Assembly: GCA_016280915.1 (NCBI GenBank)
Contig: JAEEHQ010000009.1
Location: 1 to 64,000, forward strand
Reading direction: 5' to 3'
Origin: Bacteroidales bacterium
Lineage (GTDB): Bacteria; Bacteroidota; Bacteroidia; Bacteroidales; P3
DNA: 64,000 bases
Shown here piece after piece: positions 7,025 to 15,393 of this stretch. The notes below the pieces were generated by a model. That model was not told the origin of the DNA, did not search any database, and worked only from the letters and a program-made list of their open reading frames with translations. A program made the position numbers and the translations under genes. Each line of letters begins with the position of its first letter. Positions within the stretch are counted from its first letter, which is position 1.

Positions 7025-9211
7025 CTACTTGACAATAGTCATTTCTTCAATCAGGTTCTTAGCTCCGGCAAATTTGTCGATAACCCAAAGCATGTAGCGG
7101 GTGTCGAGACAGATGCAACGCTGGAGGTTCTCCTCAAAGTCGATATCGCCCGACATGGCTTCACTATTGCCGTCGAAAGCGAGACCAATCAAATTGCCAT
7201 TGGCATCCATAACAGGACTGCCGCTGTTGCCACCGGTGATGTCGTTGGTGGTGATGAAGCAGGTGGGCAGTTCGCCGTTGGCATTGGCATACTGGCCGAA
7301 ATCTTTGGCCTTATAGAGCTGTTTTAAACGAGCGGGAACTTCAAACTCGCCACCTTCAGGACCTTCCTTCTCAATCACACCGTCGAGGGTGGTGCAGTAG
7401 TCGTAAGAGACTGCATTACGGGGTCTGTAGGACTTAACATTACCATAGGTGAGGCGGATGGTGCTGTTGGCATCGGGAGCCATCAGTTTCTTGCCGTCAT
7501 TCATGCGAAGAATACCGTCAACGAAGTCGCGTTTGCCGCGATTGAGGTCGTCGCTGCTTGCCTTGGGCACATTCTTATTGATAGCCATATAGGCCTCATA
7601 GATAGCCTTACCGGTTTGATAGATGCCGTCCTTCTCGATGGTCTTTAGTTTGGGATTCTTCATAAACTTGCTGAAGGTCTCCTGGTCGCGGAAGATAGAC
7701 TTGTCGACAAGCGTCTCAGCATATTTTGTCCAATCGCCTTTGAACTTCTTGTTGGCCTCGTTGAGGAACTCGGGGATGTAGGTCTTGTTCATGTGCTCAT
7801 AGACATACTGATAGAGGGCGGCAATAAGTTTCTTTTCGGTAGCCACGTCGTAGTCTTTATAGAAAGCCTCCATGCTCTTGGTGAGGTTGGTGTAGATGCC
7901 CTGCATGTGTGAGGGATCCTGAGCAAAGCGCTCGTTGGCGGTAAGGATGGTGCGACCAGCGCGGAATCCCTGCCAAGGCAGTTCGGGACCGGAGAGCAGA
8001 CCCTCAACAACATACTGGCTGGCCTCCTGATAGGTGGCACGCACAGCATAACCGTCCTGGATGCGACCCAAAGCTCTGGAATATTTCATATCATGGCCCT
8101 TAGCCCACTCGCGATACTCATTCTCAATGTCTCTCTTGACAGACATGATGTCCAGTTTCTTGAGGGCGATGTTGGCCTCGTGGGCGTTTTTCCAATAGTT
8201 GGAGCAGGAAGCATACTTAGAAGCATATTTGATGCGGATGGCCTGGCTGGAAGCCATCTGCTCGCGGAGGACACCAATCTTAACGCTGCGAATCTCATAG
8301 ACAAGCTTGTTGGTGATGTTCATCGTCTCCTGAAGACCATAGGAAGTGAGGAAACGGTCGGTGGTGCCGGGGAATCCCATGACCATGGCAAAGTCACCAT
8401 CCTGTATGCCTTTGATGCTGACGGGCAGGTGATGCTTGGGCTTGAGGGGGACATTCTCCTGAGCATAGGGAGCGGGGCTGCCGTCAGGGGCAGTGTAGAT
8501 GCGGAAGAGGGAGAAGTCGCAAGTATGGCGGGGCCACATCCAGTTGTCAGTGTCGCCACCAAATTTGCCCATGCTGGAGGGAGGAGCACCCACCAAGCGG
8601 ACATCCTTATAGATGCGATGGATGAAGAGGAAGAACTGATTGCCGTTGAACATCGGACGGACGCTGGCTTCGCAACCAGGGTTTTCGGCCTTGCCTTTGG
8701 CGGCAAGTTCCTCGCTAATTTTGTTGATAGCCTCAGCACGAGCATCTTCAGTCATTTCATCGTTCACAGTGGCGAGTACCTGGTCGGTCACATCGTCAAC
8801 ACGCACGAGGATAGAAGCTGTGAGGCCAGGATTGGGAAGCTCCTGGTCTTTGCTGTAAGCCCAGAAACCGTCGCGCAGGTAGTCATGAGCCACCGTGGAG
8901 TGCTCCTGAATCTTGCCGTAGCCACAATGGTGGTTGGTGCTGACCAAACCTTGGTCGGAGATAATCTCGCCAGTGCAGAAGTGCCAGAAATAGCGGCCAT
9001 CGTTGCCGAGGCCGACAATGGCATCCTTGATGCAGCTCTGGTTGATGCTGTAGATGTCTTCGGGAGTGAGTTTGAAACCGGCTTTCTGCATGTCGGCATA
9101 GTTCTTGCCGATAAGGTTGAGAAGCCACATACCTTCGTCTGCACGAGAGATGCCGGGGAGGGCAACGAGCAGTGCGAGTGCAACAATTGCTTTGGTAAAG
9201 AATTTCTTCAT
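7025..9211 (-). CDS. S46 family dipeptidyl-peptidase, DPP7-like
   Basis: The 728-residue precursor has a signal peptide (residues 1-24). The chymotrypsin-like catalytic residues are visible: His95 in TNHHCGYG, Asp232 in RHTCDFSLF and Ser663 in GGNSGSP. Family S46 removes dipeptides from the N-terminus of peptides in the periplasm. The residue that separates the DPP7 and DPP11 types is Gly681 here (LAFDGN). A Gly at this place is typical of DPP7, which prefers hydrophobic P1 residues, whereas DPP11 has Arg and prefers acidic ones. The gene is monocistronic with its own promoter at 9271-9278 and ends at the shared terminator. The call of family is firm and the specificity is inferred. Confidence 0.93.
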   Translation of the reverse strand: MKKFFTKAIVALALLVALPGISRADEGMWLLNLIGKNYADMQKAGFKLTPEDIYSINQSCIKDAIVGLGNDGRYFWHFCTGEIISDQGLVSTNHHCGYGKIQEHSTVAHDYLRDGFWAYSKDQELPNPGLTASILVRVDDVTDQVLATVNDEMTEDARAEAINKISEELAAKGKAENPGCEASVRPMFNGNQFFLFIHRIYKDVRLVGAPPSSMGKFGGDTDNWMWPRHTCDFSLFRIYTAPDGSPAPYAQENVPLKPKHHLPVSIKGIQDGDFAMVMGFPGTTDRFLTSYGLQETMNITNKLVYEIRSVKIGVLREQMASSQAIRIKYASKYASCSNYWKNAHEANIALKKLDIMSVKRDIENEYREWAKGHDMKYSRALGRIQDGYAVRATYQEASQYVVEGLLSGPELPWQGFRAGRTILTANERFAQDPSHMQGIYTNLTKSMEAFYKDYDVATEKKLIAALYQYVYEHMNKTYIPEFLNEANKKFKGDWTKYAETLVDKSIFRDQETFSKFMKNPKLKTIEKDGIYQTGKAIYEAYMAINKNVPKASSDDLNRGKRDFVDGILRMNDGKKLMAPDANSTIRLTYGNVKSYRPRNAVSYDYCTTLDGVIEKEGPEGGEFEVPARLKQLYKAKDFGQYANANGELPTCFITTNDITGGNSGSPVMDANGNLIGLAFDGNSEAMSGDIDFEENLQRCICLDTRYMLWVIDKFAGAKNLIEEMTIVK

Positions 9212-9270
9212 TTTTATATATTATTAGTTATCAATAAATTCTATTTAACCCATAATAGTCAACAGAGATG

Positions 9271-9278
9271 CAAAAATA
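9271..9278 (-). promoter_or_regulatory. −7 box of the S46 peptidase promoter
   Basis: On the minus strand TATTTTTG followed by CATC matches the Bacteroidetes −7 element, about 60 bases upstream of the peptidase start codon. Confidence 0.6.
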
Positions 9279-9459
9279 CGATATTTTGGCAAAAAAACAA
9301 ACAAATTTAACCTCGAACAACAAAAAGAAAGTTTCTTTATCCCACTTTCCACACAAGCCCTAACAAGGCTTTGCCTTGATTACTCCAGCAAAAAACCTCC
9401 CACTATATGTCTTCTTCACACCTTCGACAGCACTGCGACCAATCTGCTCGAAACAAAAA

Positions 9460-9484
9460 GCCTCCCCAGGAAAATTGGGGAGGC
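9460..9484 (-). terminator. rho-independent terminator of the barrel gene
   Basis: GCCTCCCCA (9460-9468) and TGGGGAGGC (9476-9484) form a perfect 9-bp stem with a 7-base loop. On the minus strand it is followed by CTTTTTGTTT. It ends transcription of the gene that stops at 9559. Confidence 0.85.
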
Positions 9485-9558
9485 ACTAAATGTAAGTAAT
9501 GTGTAATGAGGGTGTGGGATTGGGGTCCCAGTATAAGGTGTTGTAATAGGTAATTCGA

Positions 9559-10236
9559 TTAGAAGGAGTATTTAATACCACCGAAACCGCTGCCATTGGC
9601 ACCGATTCCCGACTCGAGGAAGCCACGGAAATGCTCACCACCAAACTCAATACATACAGGGCTGAGCTGTCCATTGACCATGAAACTATTGTCACTGACA
9701 CCATTGGTGCTCTCCATGCGATAGGTACCACCTACAGCCAGTCGGGTATACATGGCAAAATGCTCACGGTTGAACCAATAGAATTTTACGGTGGGCATGA
9801 GCGTAATGTATTTGCCCGCAAAAACGGTTGGCGTTCCAACTTCACTGGGGTCCATCATGCCGGGATTTAAGTCGTTGAGAACCGACATCACGCCCTTGGC
9901 TTGCTGATAAACCAAACCGGCACCAAGACTGATATGGTCGGAAAGACCATAGAGGTACTGCACCGTGAAGGCAGGCCCAAACACAGCCATCTTGTTGTCG
10001 AATCCGTCATTACCCGATTCAAAATTGTTCTGTGCCTGCTTCATACTTTCAATGAAGTTAATGAGGTTGCCAGTAGTCATGTAACCCACACCTAATGAAA
10101 TCTCACTACTGGAACCGCTGGAACTGCTGGAACTGGTGTGATGCTTCTTATGAGGCATACGTTTGGGGCGATACTGAGCCGAGGCGCTGGAAACGGCAAT
10201 GAGCACGAGCATTGCAATGACAATAATTTTTTTCAT
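9559..10236 (-). CDS. outer-membrane beta-barrel protein of the ECF cluster
   Basis: The 225-residue product has a Sec signal (about 21 residues, ending SSASA), a basic and then Ser-rich linker (residues 22-45), and a C-terminal region of alternating hydrophobic strands (ISLGVGYM, ISLGAGLVY, IKYSF) ending in Phe. This is the pattern of small eight-stranded outer-membrane barrels of Bacteroidetes. It follows the sigma/anti-sigma pair on the same strand and has its own promoter at 10353-10360. The second sigma cluster near 39-42 kb also ends with barrel genes, so these proteins are likely regulon members. Function is unknown. Confidence 0.75.
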   Translation of the reverse strand: MKKIIVIAMLVLIAVSSASAQYRPKRMPHKKHHTSSSSSSGSSSEISLGVGYMTTGNLINFIESMKQAQNNFESGNDGFDNKMAVFGPAFTVQYLYGLSDHISLGAGLVYQQAKGVMSVLNDLNPGMMDPSEVGTPTVFAGKYITLMPTVKFYWFNREHFAMYTRLAVGGTYRMESTNGVSDNSFMVNGQLSPVCIEFGGEHFRGFLESGIGANGSGFGGIKYSF

Positions 10237-10551
10237 AGATAGATAATATGTTAATTGGGTTCTATTTATTTTTCATTGATTTTTGGCCGTCACAACAGGC
10301 AGAACCCATTGACCAGTCAGATAGCCGAGATTTAACATTTGATTTTCAACTACAAAAATACAACAATTTTTACATTTGGCATAATTTTTTTTTCAGATTT
10401 TCTTGGTTATCCTATAGGGGAGGGGTATACGATTGATAATCTTTAAGTTATATACATACGCTTTAACTGATCTTTTTATAAAACAACATCAATTTTTCAG
10501 TCTTAGCGTATCTTTATGGCTGTCTTTAGTAGAAGATTCTTAGGTCCTATC
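10237..10551. other. gap between anti-sigma and barrel genes
   Basis: These 315 AT-rich bases carry the barrel-gene promoter and otherwise no recognisable feature. No gene is supported. Confidence 0.5.
10353..10360 (-). promoter_or_regulatory. −7 box for the barrel gene
   Basis: The minus strand reads TATTTTTG within an AT-rich stretch about 117 bases upstream of the start codon at 10236. The long leader means the assignment is tentative. Confidence 0.45.
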
Positions 10552-11493
10552 TTACCTCAGGTAGCCTTTCTGTGTTTGTCCAGTGGGCGTGATGGATTGG
10601 TAGTAAGTTGGGTTCTTCATTCTAATATCATGACGGTTAAGCATCTTCTCATCGTCCTTAGGCAGTTTCTGCTTGGTTCTTTGGGAATGTGGGGTTTGCT
10701 GGGTGTCCTTCTCAACATAGTTGTTAGTCCGATTGCGCAACTCCAACAAATCGGGCACCGCCTCGTAGTGGAGCACAACAATAGTGTGGTCGCCTGGCAT
10801 GGCACGGAGGAGATAGCTGCCGGTATCGATGTCAAGACCCATCGAAACTTGAGCCTGGGTGTTAGGGTGATAGTTGCGCTGCACCAATTGTAAGGAGCCG
10901 TTACCATCAACCTCGGGAGCAAGGGCAAACTGAGTGCTCAGCCACTCCCAAGCGGCACTATCTCTGGCTGTGATAACGGTGGCAGGAACACTGTGGGTGC
11001 TATCGAGATAGAAATCGTCGAGATAGGCCACCTCAAAATTGGACGATGGGGCAACACCGTCGGGCTGTTGTGCGAGCGGCAAGGTTTCACTTACGGTGGC
11101 CCTATTGGTTGCCACAGTCTTGGCAGCCGGTGAAATCTGTGGCTCCCGCACAGCTATAGCAAGCTCAGGTTCTAATGTGTTCTGGGGTTGAACATCAGGC
11201 ATAACTACTGTGGAGGGATGTCCACCTTCGGCAGGCTGCTGCACCGAGGCAAATGTGGTCTCTGTGGTACCCGAAAGCTGGGTAGCGGGATGGCTGGTAA
11301 AAATCAGCGTGACCGCCACCAGCATCATGGCGGCAATGCCACTGATGAAGGCTTTGAGATGCCTACGACGTTGCCGCTCGCGGTGCTCCACGGCGGAGAG
11401 CAGCTCCTCCATGGGCGGAGCCACCTTGTCGAGCAGTTCGTCAGCGTCATGCTGCCAAGCCTCCTGATATTTTTTTAAATAATCTTCTTCCAT
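10552..11493 (-). CDS. anti-sigma factor-like single-pass membrane protein
   Basis: The reading frame is open further upstream, but the ATG at 11493 gives a natural N-terminus (MEEDYLKKYQEAWQHDADEL) and 313 residues. An N-terminal cytoplasmic segment of about 45 residues, rich in charged residues and ending RERQRRRH, precedes one membrane helix (about 47-66). A long extracytoplasmic domain without recognisable motifs follows. The gene lies downstream of an ECF sigma gene, which is the usual place of an anti-sigma factor. Its N-terminus resembles that of the protein at 39097 (both start with a short acidic YxxAWQ segment before a basic stretch and a membrane helix). It is therefore inferred to hold the sigma factor at the membrane. 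Confidence 0.75.
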   Translation of the reverse strand: MEEDYLKKYQEAWQHDADELLDKVAPPMEELLSAVEHRERQRRRHLKAFISGIAAMMLVAVTLIFTSHPATQLSGTTETTFASVQQPAEGGHPSTVVMPDVQPQNTLEPELAIAVREPQISPAAKTVATNRATVSETLPLAQQPDGVAPSSNFEVAYLDDFYLDSTHSVPATVITARDSAAWEWLSTQFALAPEVDGNGSLQLVQRNYHPNTQAQVSMGLDIDTGSYLLRAMPGDHTIVVLHYEAVPDLLELRNRTNNYVEKDTQQTPHSQRTKQKLPKDDEKMLNRHDIRMKNPTYYQSITPTGQTQKGYLR

Positions 11494-11497
11494 GTTG

Positions 11498-11719
11498 TTA
11501 TTGTCTATGGTGATTAAAATAGTGCATAATAAGGTTCGTTTCTTCGTAACAGACGTTTTCTCGCCTCGGCATAGTATAAACACTTCGTGATTTGCCATCT
11601 GCTCTCGGCTTATCGAAAACGTTCGTTTCTTCGCAACAGACGTTTTCTCGCCTCGGCATAGTGCAAACACTTCGTGATTTGCCCTCTGCTCTCGGCTTAT
11701 CGAAAACGTTCATTTTCAT
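11498..11719 (-). CDS. 73-codon frame made of a 29-residue repeat, between sigma and anti-sigma
   Basis: The ATG at 11719 overlaps the sigma-factor stop codon as TAATG, and the frame closes at 11498, four bases before the anti-sigma ATG. The product contains two near-identical 29-residue units starting NVFDKPRA and including MPRRENVC. These are encoded by the 87-bp tandem repeat. The repeat length is a multiple of three, so the frame stays open; the anti-sigma frame is open through it as well. I do not recognise a protein family. The frame may be translated only to couple the two flanking genes, or it may be noncoding repeat DNA that happens to be open. Protein status is uncertain. Confidence 0.3.
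   Translation of the reverse strand: MKMNVFDKPRAEGKSRSVCTMPRRENVCCEETNVFDKPRADGKSRSVYTMPRRENVCYEETNLIMHYFNHHRQ
11534..11707. repeat. 87-bp tandem repeat, two copies
   Basis: Unit 1 (11534-11620) and unit 2 (11621-11707) differ at only about four positions (for example GTAAC versus GCAAC and GCCAT versus GCCCT). A partial third start (GTTCATTTTC) follows. The repeat fills the space between the sigma and anti-sigma genes. Confidence 0.9.
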
Positions 11720-12210
11720 TAGGCTACCATCAGTTTTCTGAGCTGCTTCACGATGCGGGTGTATCGTGTGCGGAGGGCTCCTTCGTTGGTGCCAAGCTGC
11801 AGGGCTATCTCGCTATAGCTTTTGCCATCAAGGCGAAGCGTCACCAGCAGTTGGTCGTCGGTTTCAAGTTGGGCAATGGCAGTGTAGAGTTCTTCAATGG
11901 CGGTGTCGTCTTCAGCAGGTTTTTCGTGCATTTCATCTGTTAGTCCTGTTTGGATAACAGCGGTTTCCACTTTCTTCTTTCTTAGATGATAGAGGACGGT
12001 TTTCCGTGCCACATTCCACACCCACGTGGACTCTTCACTACGGTGCTGGAAGTTCTCGAGGCTTTCCCAAAGGGCCATGGAAACCTCTTGAAAGAGGTCG
12101 CGCATAAAGTCCACGTCGCCGTTGCCATAAATGCGACAAGCTCGGAAGATGAGACCTCGATGGCGCGAGAGGAGTTGCTGGTAGTAATCTATCTTTTTGC
12201 CGTATGTCAT
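11719..12210 (-). CDS. ECF-type RNA polymerase sigma-70 factor
   Basis: The 163-residue product has the two domains of an extracytoplasmic-function sigma factor: region 2 (about residues 12-75, including DLFQEVSMALW and the promoter-melting/-10 segment WVWNVARKTV) and region 4 (about 105-160, with the helix-turn-helix YSEIALQLGTNEGALRTRY). No C-terminal extension is present. Start is the ATG at 12210. It is followed by the 87-bp repeat and the anti-sigma gene on the same strand. The upstream sequence holds TGTAACATTT (12252-12261), a candidate autoregulatory ECF promoter that is also found before the second sigma gene at 38605. Confidence 0.92.
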   Translation of the reverse strand: MTYGKKIDYYQQLLSRHRGLIFRACRIYGNGDVDFMRDLFQEVSMALWESLENFQHRSEESTWVWNVARKTVLYHLRKKKVETAVIQTGLTDEMHEKPAEDDTAIEELYTAIAQLETDDQLLVTLRLDGKSYSEIALQLGTNEGALRTRYTRIVKQLRKLMVA

Positions 12211-12231
12211 TATTTCTCTTTTCTCACTAAT

Positions 12232-12261
12232 AATAGTTGCAAAAAGGGGTGAAATGTTACA
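12232..12261 (-). promoter_or_regulatory. candidate ECF-sigma autoregulated promoter 1
   Basis: On the minus strand TGTAACATTT (−35) is followed after 12 bases by CAACTATT. The sigma gene at 38605 carries TGTAACATTT, 13 bases and CGTCTATT. The shared pair suggests each sigma factor drives its own operon. Confidence 0.55.
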
Positions 12262-12378
12262 AAAAGGGGCTGTATTTAATATTTTTTAACACATATTGGT
12301 TTTTCTTGTTTTAGAAAAGGGAGCGCGGGCAATTGAAAGCTGGGGCTAAGCAAATGGCAGTCAAATCGGGATTTTTTG

Positions 12379-12386
12379 TATCTTTG
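12379..12386 (+). promoter_or_regulatory. −7 box of the lrgA-lrgB promoter
   Basis: TATCTTTG followed by CA matches the Bacteroidetes −7 element and lies about 60 bases upstream of the lrgA-like start codon. Confidence 0.7.
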
Positions 12387-12388
12387 CA

Positions 12389-12407
12389 CTCCCACAAAAA
12401 GTGGGAG
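12389..12407 (+). promoter_or_regulatory. hairpin at the 5' end of the lrgAB mRNA
   Basis: CTCCCAC (12389-12395) and GTGGGAG (12401-12407) form a perfect 7-bp stem with loop AAAAA. It begins only a few bases after the −7 box, so it would sit at the very 5' end of the transcript, where hairpins often protect mRNA. Confidence 0.5.
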
Positions 12408-12444
12408 GAAACAAATTACACACTAAAAACAAGTATCTTACGAA

Positions 12445-12819
12445 ATGGATGTAATCATAGGATTTGGCATTATCATGGCTTTTTTTGCCGCTGGCGAGTG
12501 CCTGTCGGTACTAATGGGCCACTTTATTCCAGGTAGCGTAGTGGGCATGCTGCTGCTTTTTGTGGCACTACTCACAGGTTTCATCAAGCCCCGTCGCATA
12601 GAGAAGGTGGCACACTTCCTCACGGGCAATATGACCATCTTTTTCATCCCTGCCGTGATGGGTATAATGGATTTGTGGGGATTTATCAAGATGAGTTGGC
12701 TGGGATGGCTGGGAGTAATTGTGCTCAGCACCATCTGTGTGATGGCAACCACGGGCTACACCGTTGAAGGGGTACGTTTCCTCCAACGTCAAAAAGAGCG
12801 GAAAGGAGAAGGAAAATGA
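12445..12819 (+). CDS. lrgA: CidA/LrgA family holin-like protein
   Basis: The 124-residue protein has four hydrophobic segments and the family signature PGSVVGMLLLF in the second helix, ending in a short basic tail. CidA/LrgA proteins are small membrane proteins that work with LrgB partners; they have been linked to murein hydrolase control and to export or uptake of small metabolites such as pyruvate or glycolate in other bacteria. The stop codon overlaps the lrgB start (ATGA), so the pair is translationally coupled. The operon has one promoter at 12379-12386 and a 5' hairpin. The symbol follows the family and not proven function. Confidence 0.85.
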   Translation: MDVIIGFGIIMAFFAAGECLSVLMGHFIPGSVVGMLLLFVALLTGFIKPRRIEKVAHFLTGNMTIFFIPAVMGIMDLWGFIKMSWLGWLGVIVLSTICVMATTGYTVEGVRFLQRQKERKGEGK

Positions 12820-13508
12820 TACACGAAATGCTCACAAGCACCCCCGTGATGTTGGGACTGACCGTCGGGGTATATCTGCTGGCTGTGTGGATTCGAACTC
12901 GCTCTAAACTCATGTTGCTCAACCCCATGCTCATCAGCGTACCCATCATCATTGCCTTTCTGCTGATTTTCAACATCCCGGCGCAGCACTATATCCAAAG
13001 CAATTCCATGATTAGCTTTATGCTGGGACCCAGTGTGGTGGCCTTAGGGCTGACCATGTACGAGCAACGCATGACCATCAAGGAGTACCTGCTACCTATC
13101 CTCAGTGCTGTGGTGGTGGGCAGTATCGTGGGCGTGGTGAGCGTCTATCTCCTCTGCCGATGGTTCCAACTGAACGAGGTATTTCTGCTGGCCCTGGAGC
13201 CCAAGTCGGTAACGGTGCCCATTGCCATGGAGGTGGCCAAAGGCATCGGTGGCAATACCGCCATCACCGCCATCTCGGTGGCTCTCTGCGGACTCTTTGG
13301 CGGCATCTTTGGACCCCTTATCCTCAAAGTGCTGCATGTCAAGAACCCCATAGCCGTAGGTGCCGCCATGGGCAGTGCCTCGCATGGCATCGGCACAGCC
13401 CGGGCCATCGAAATTGGGGCACTGGAAGGTGCCGTCAGCGGACTCTGCATTGCTCTAATGGGCGTGGCTACAGCTGTGCTGGTACCAATATTCAACGCCA
13501 TCGTGTAG
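12816..13508 (+). CDS. lrgB: LrgB family membrane protein
   Basis: The 230-residue protein has about seven membrane segments and LrgB family features, including a central LEPKSVTVPIAMEVA motif and GSASHGIGTARA near residue 190. It overlaps the upstream LrgA-like gene by four bases, the usual arrangement. LrgB is the larger partner of the LrgAB/CidAB pair, implicated in transport of small organic acids and in autolysis control. Nothing in the sequence tells the substrate. A repeat-like intergenic stretch follows. Confidence 0.9.
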   Translation: MIHEMLTSTPVMLGLTVGVYLLAVWIRTRSKLMLLNPMLISVPIIIAFLLIFNIPAQHYIQSNSMISFMLGPSVVALGLTMYEQRMTIKEYLLPILSAVVVGSIVGVVSVYLLCRWFQLNEVFLLALEPKSVTVPIAMEVAKGIGGNTAITAISVALCGLFGGIFGPLILKVLHVKNPIAVGAAMGSASHGIGTARAIEIGALEGAVSGLCIALMGVATAVLVPIFNAIV

Positions 13509-13540
13509 TATAGCAATGATTAAAAAATAACGTAAAACAA

Positions 13541-13640
13541 TAAAGTCCTGAAAGGACTTACTCTCAATAACCCCGCACAACGTGTGGTGTACGAAGAATC
13601 ACATAGAATATGCGTCCCAGAGGAACGCGCTCTCAAAACA
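13541..13640. repeat. intergenic repeat-like element after lrgB
   Basis: The stretch begins with the palindrome AAGTCCTGAAAGGACTT (13543-13559) and continues with CCCCGCACAACGTGTGG and GTCCCAGAGGAACGC. I recall similar strings as widespread intergenic repeats in Bacteroidales, but only this copy is seen in the window. Confidence 0.4.
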
Positions 13641-13734
13641 AAACATCGTTTTACTTTATTTTTTACTTTTACATAGTAGTATCTGAACTATCTACTTTAA
13701 ACTATCAACTCCAATCTATCAACTAGCAACTACA

Positions 13735-14289
13735 TTATATCAGCATAGGGTTATGCCCTGTGTGGTGGAGATATTTGTCCAAGAGGTCGGCCATGCTTAG
13801 GCGCACAAAGCCGGTGTTGGTACCGTCGGTGCAAGAAATATACTGCGACTGGGCGATGGACTTATCGATGACCAGCTGGATGCGGTGCTGCTTGTCGTTG
13901 ATTAGGGCCAGTACGGTGGTGGCGCCATAGGGTGTGCCCATCATGCTGACAAGGTGCTCCTCTGAGGCGAAGGAGACGCGCGGGATGCCCAGAGCACCAC
14001 AGAATTCCTTGGTGACAAAAGGCTTGTCGGGAGCCATGATATAGAGCCAAAAGAGCGTTTGCTGGCGATTGGTGACAAAGACGGTCTTGATGACGGGGTT
14101 CTCCAACTTGGCACCAATGGGGATGCAGGCCTCCATGGTGGTGCCATCGCCCGTATCAACCCGCAAGAAAGGTATATCCAACCGAGTTAGAGTTTCAAAA
14201 ATAGACTGCTGGGCAGGTGACTTATAGTTTTCAGGCACGGTGGCCATCGGTTCGCTAACGTAGAAATCGGTCATAAGCATTTGTTTCAA
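13735..14289 (-). CDS. proX: prolyl-tRNA editing protein ProX (YbaK/EbsC-like)
   Basis: The 184-residue protein is a stand-alone YbaK-type aminoacyl-tRNA deacylase. The sequence around LIMAPDKPF-like (IMAPDKPFVTKEFCGALG), the central Lys-containing segment and the Gly-rich GTPYGATTVLALI match the ProX/PrdX family, which hydrolyses Ala- or Cys-tRNA(Pro) made by prolyl-tRNA synthetase. ATG codons at 14289, 14280 and 14274 are all in frame, and MTDFYVSEP (14274) is an equally plausible start. It is transcribed away from a hypothetical gene located 16 bases upstream on the same strand, so the two may share a transcript. Confidence 0.85.
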   Translation of the reverse strand: MKQMLMTDFYVSEPMATVPENYKSPAQQSIFETLTRLDIPFLRVDTGDGTTMEACIPIGAKLENPVIKTVFVTNRQQTLFWLYIMAPDKPFVTKEFCGALGIPRVSFASEEHLVSMMGTPYGATTVLALINDKQHRIQLVIDKSIAQSQYISCTDGTNTGFVRLSMADLLDKYLHHTGHNPMLI

Positions 14290-14305
14290 TTATGATAAGG
14301 TAGTA

Positions 14306-15319
14306 TTAACTGCAAGCGTCGTAGACGAATTGATATTTCTTTTGCCACTCCTGTGTGCGCAAAAGAGCGGCCAGCGGGGCGGTGGGATATTGCGCGGAAA
14401 GGGTGTCGAGATAGTCGGCTGCCAACTGCCACGCCTCTGAACGGCTGAACATACGCTTTGGCACCCAACGGAAGTAGGCGGCTGCCAAGGGGTTGGACTT
14501 CTGTTTACTGTCAACCAAAGCCATAAATGCCGGCTTCATCTGGTCGAAGAGGCTTTGTAAAGGGTGGGAAGGGTGGTCCTTCAGATATTCTTTCACATTG
14601 CGAGCAACGAAAAGAAACAGGTGTTCGAAATTGAACCAACACGATGGGTCGTTCAACAGTTGCTGTTCCTCAAGTTGGTTACGGTAGTCGAAATCCCTGA
14701 TACCACGGAACAACTGTTTACGTCCTCGCATCTCACCGACATGATAGGTAAGGGCAAAACTGACATAATTGTCATAGCGACTGGCATACTCATCACAACA
14801 AGACTGAAGTGACACACCTCCTTGGCGGACAAAGGATTCCAACTCATGATAGGTGAAAGTTGACGGCAAGGTGCGGGATAGTTTGCGGAGAGAAGCCATC
14901 ATACTTTTTTGTTTGTCAGGAGCACAGTCAAATCCCACAAAAACCTTCTCCTCACAAGTGGTGTCGCGCTCCATCCAACGGTTATATTCTGCAGGATGTT
15001 TCTGCTGGAACCGGTCAATCCGAAGAAGGTCGTACTGGGTGGCGGGATGAATATACTCTTGCACATGCTCCAGATACTTCATATACGGCACTCCTGCCAG
15101 CTGTCGTCCCGCGTCGTTGAAAAGGTCGCGCATCACAATCTGACGGTAGCGGCGACTACCACAACGCACTTGACCATCAAGTACCAAGCTGTGGAAGGGC
15201 TCGTAATAGCATGGACACACAGCTATGACCTTTGAAACATAGTCATCGAAATTCACCCAAGAATCGGGTTGAAACAAACAATTGGGTCGTTCCTTCAATT
15301 CACCTTTATCCATAGTCAA
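14306..15319 (-). CDS. hypothetical protein (337 aa)
   Basis: I do not recognise this 337-residue protein. It lacks a signal peptide and membrane helices, so it is probably cytoplasmic. It is rich in aromatic and charged residues, with several Cys near the N-terminus (CLF, CPCYYE, RCGSRR) that are not spaced as a classic zinc finger. The last third is helical and ends QKKYQFVYDACS. A second ATG two codons in (MDKGEL) is an alternative start. It precedes ProX by 16 bases on the same strand and likely shares its transcript. No function can be inferred. Confidence 0.6.
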   Translation of the reverse strand: MTMDKGELKERPNCLFQPDSWVNFDDYVSKVIAVCPCYYEPFHSLVLDGQVRCGSRRYRQIVMRDLFNDAGRQLAGVPYMKYLEHVQEYIHPATQYDLLRIDRFQQKHPAEYNRWMERDTTCEEKVFVGFDCAPDKQKSMMASLRKLSRTLPSTFTYHELESFVRQGGVSLQSCCDEYASRYDNYVSFALTYHVGEMRGRKQLFRGIRDFDYRNQLEEQQLLNDPSCWFNFEHLFLFVARNVKEYLKDHPSHPLQSLFDQMKPAFMALVDSKQKSNPLAAAYFRWVPKRMFSRSEAWQLAADYLDTLSAQYPTAPLAALLRTQEWQKKYQFVYDACS

Positions 15320-15393
15320 AATAGCATAATAGGTTTTATAAGTAACGCAATGGGTAGGTTTTTATTGTCTGTAGCCATCGCTTGAAAAAAGCT

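Larger units (their letters stand above)
9212..9558. other. intergenic region with promoter and terminator
   Basis: These 347 bases hold the S46 promoter and the terminator of the barrel gene that lies upstream of it on the same strand. A small imperfect palindrome around AAGGCTTTGCCTT occurs near 9366. No gene is seen. Confidence 0.6.

Noticed and set aside
8093-9310. 405-codon plus-strand frame opposite the S46 peptidase
   Set aside because: The minus strand encodes a complete S46 peptidase with catalytic residues. The plus-strand translation has no recognisable feature.
2610-9455. Shared word AATCTGCTCG in the gaps at about 2613 and 9441
   Set aside because: Ten bases shared between two gaps with weak flanking similarity is too little to claim a second repeat family.
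11534-11707. CRISPR array
   Set aside because: Two 87-bp units directly joined without spacers are a tandem repeat. No cas gene is present.
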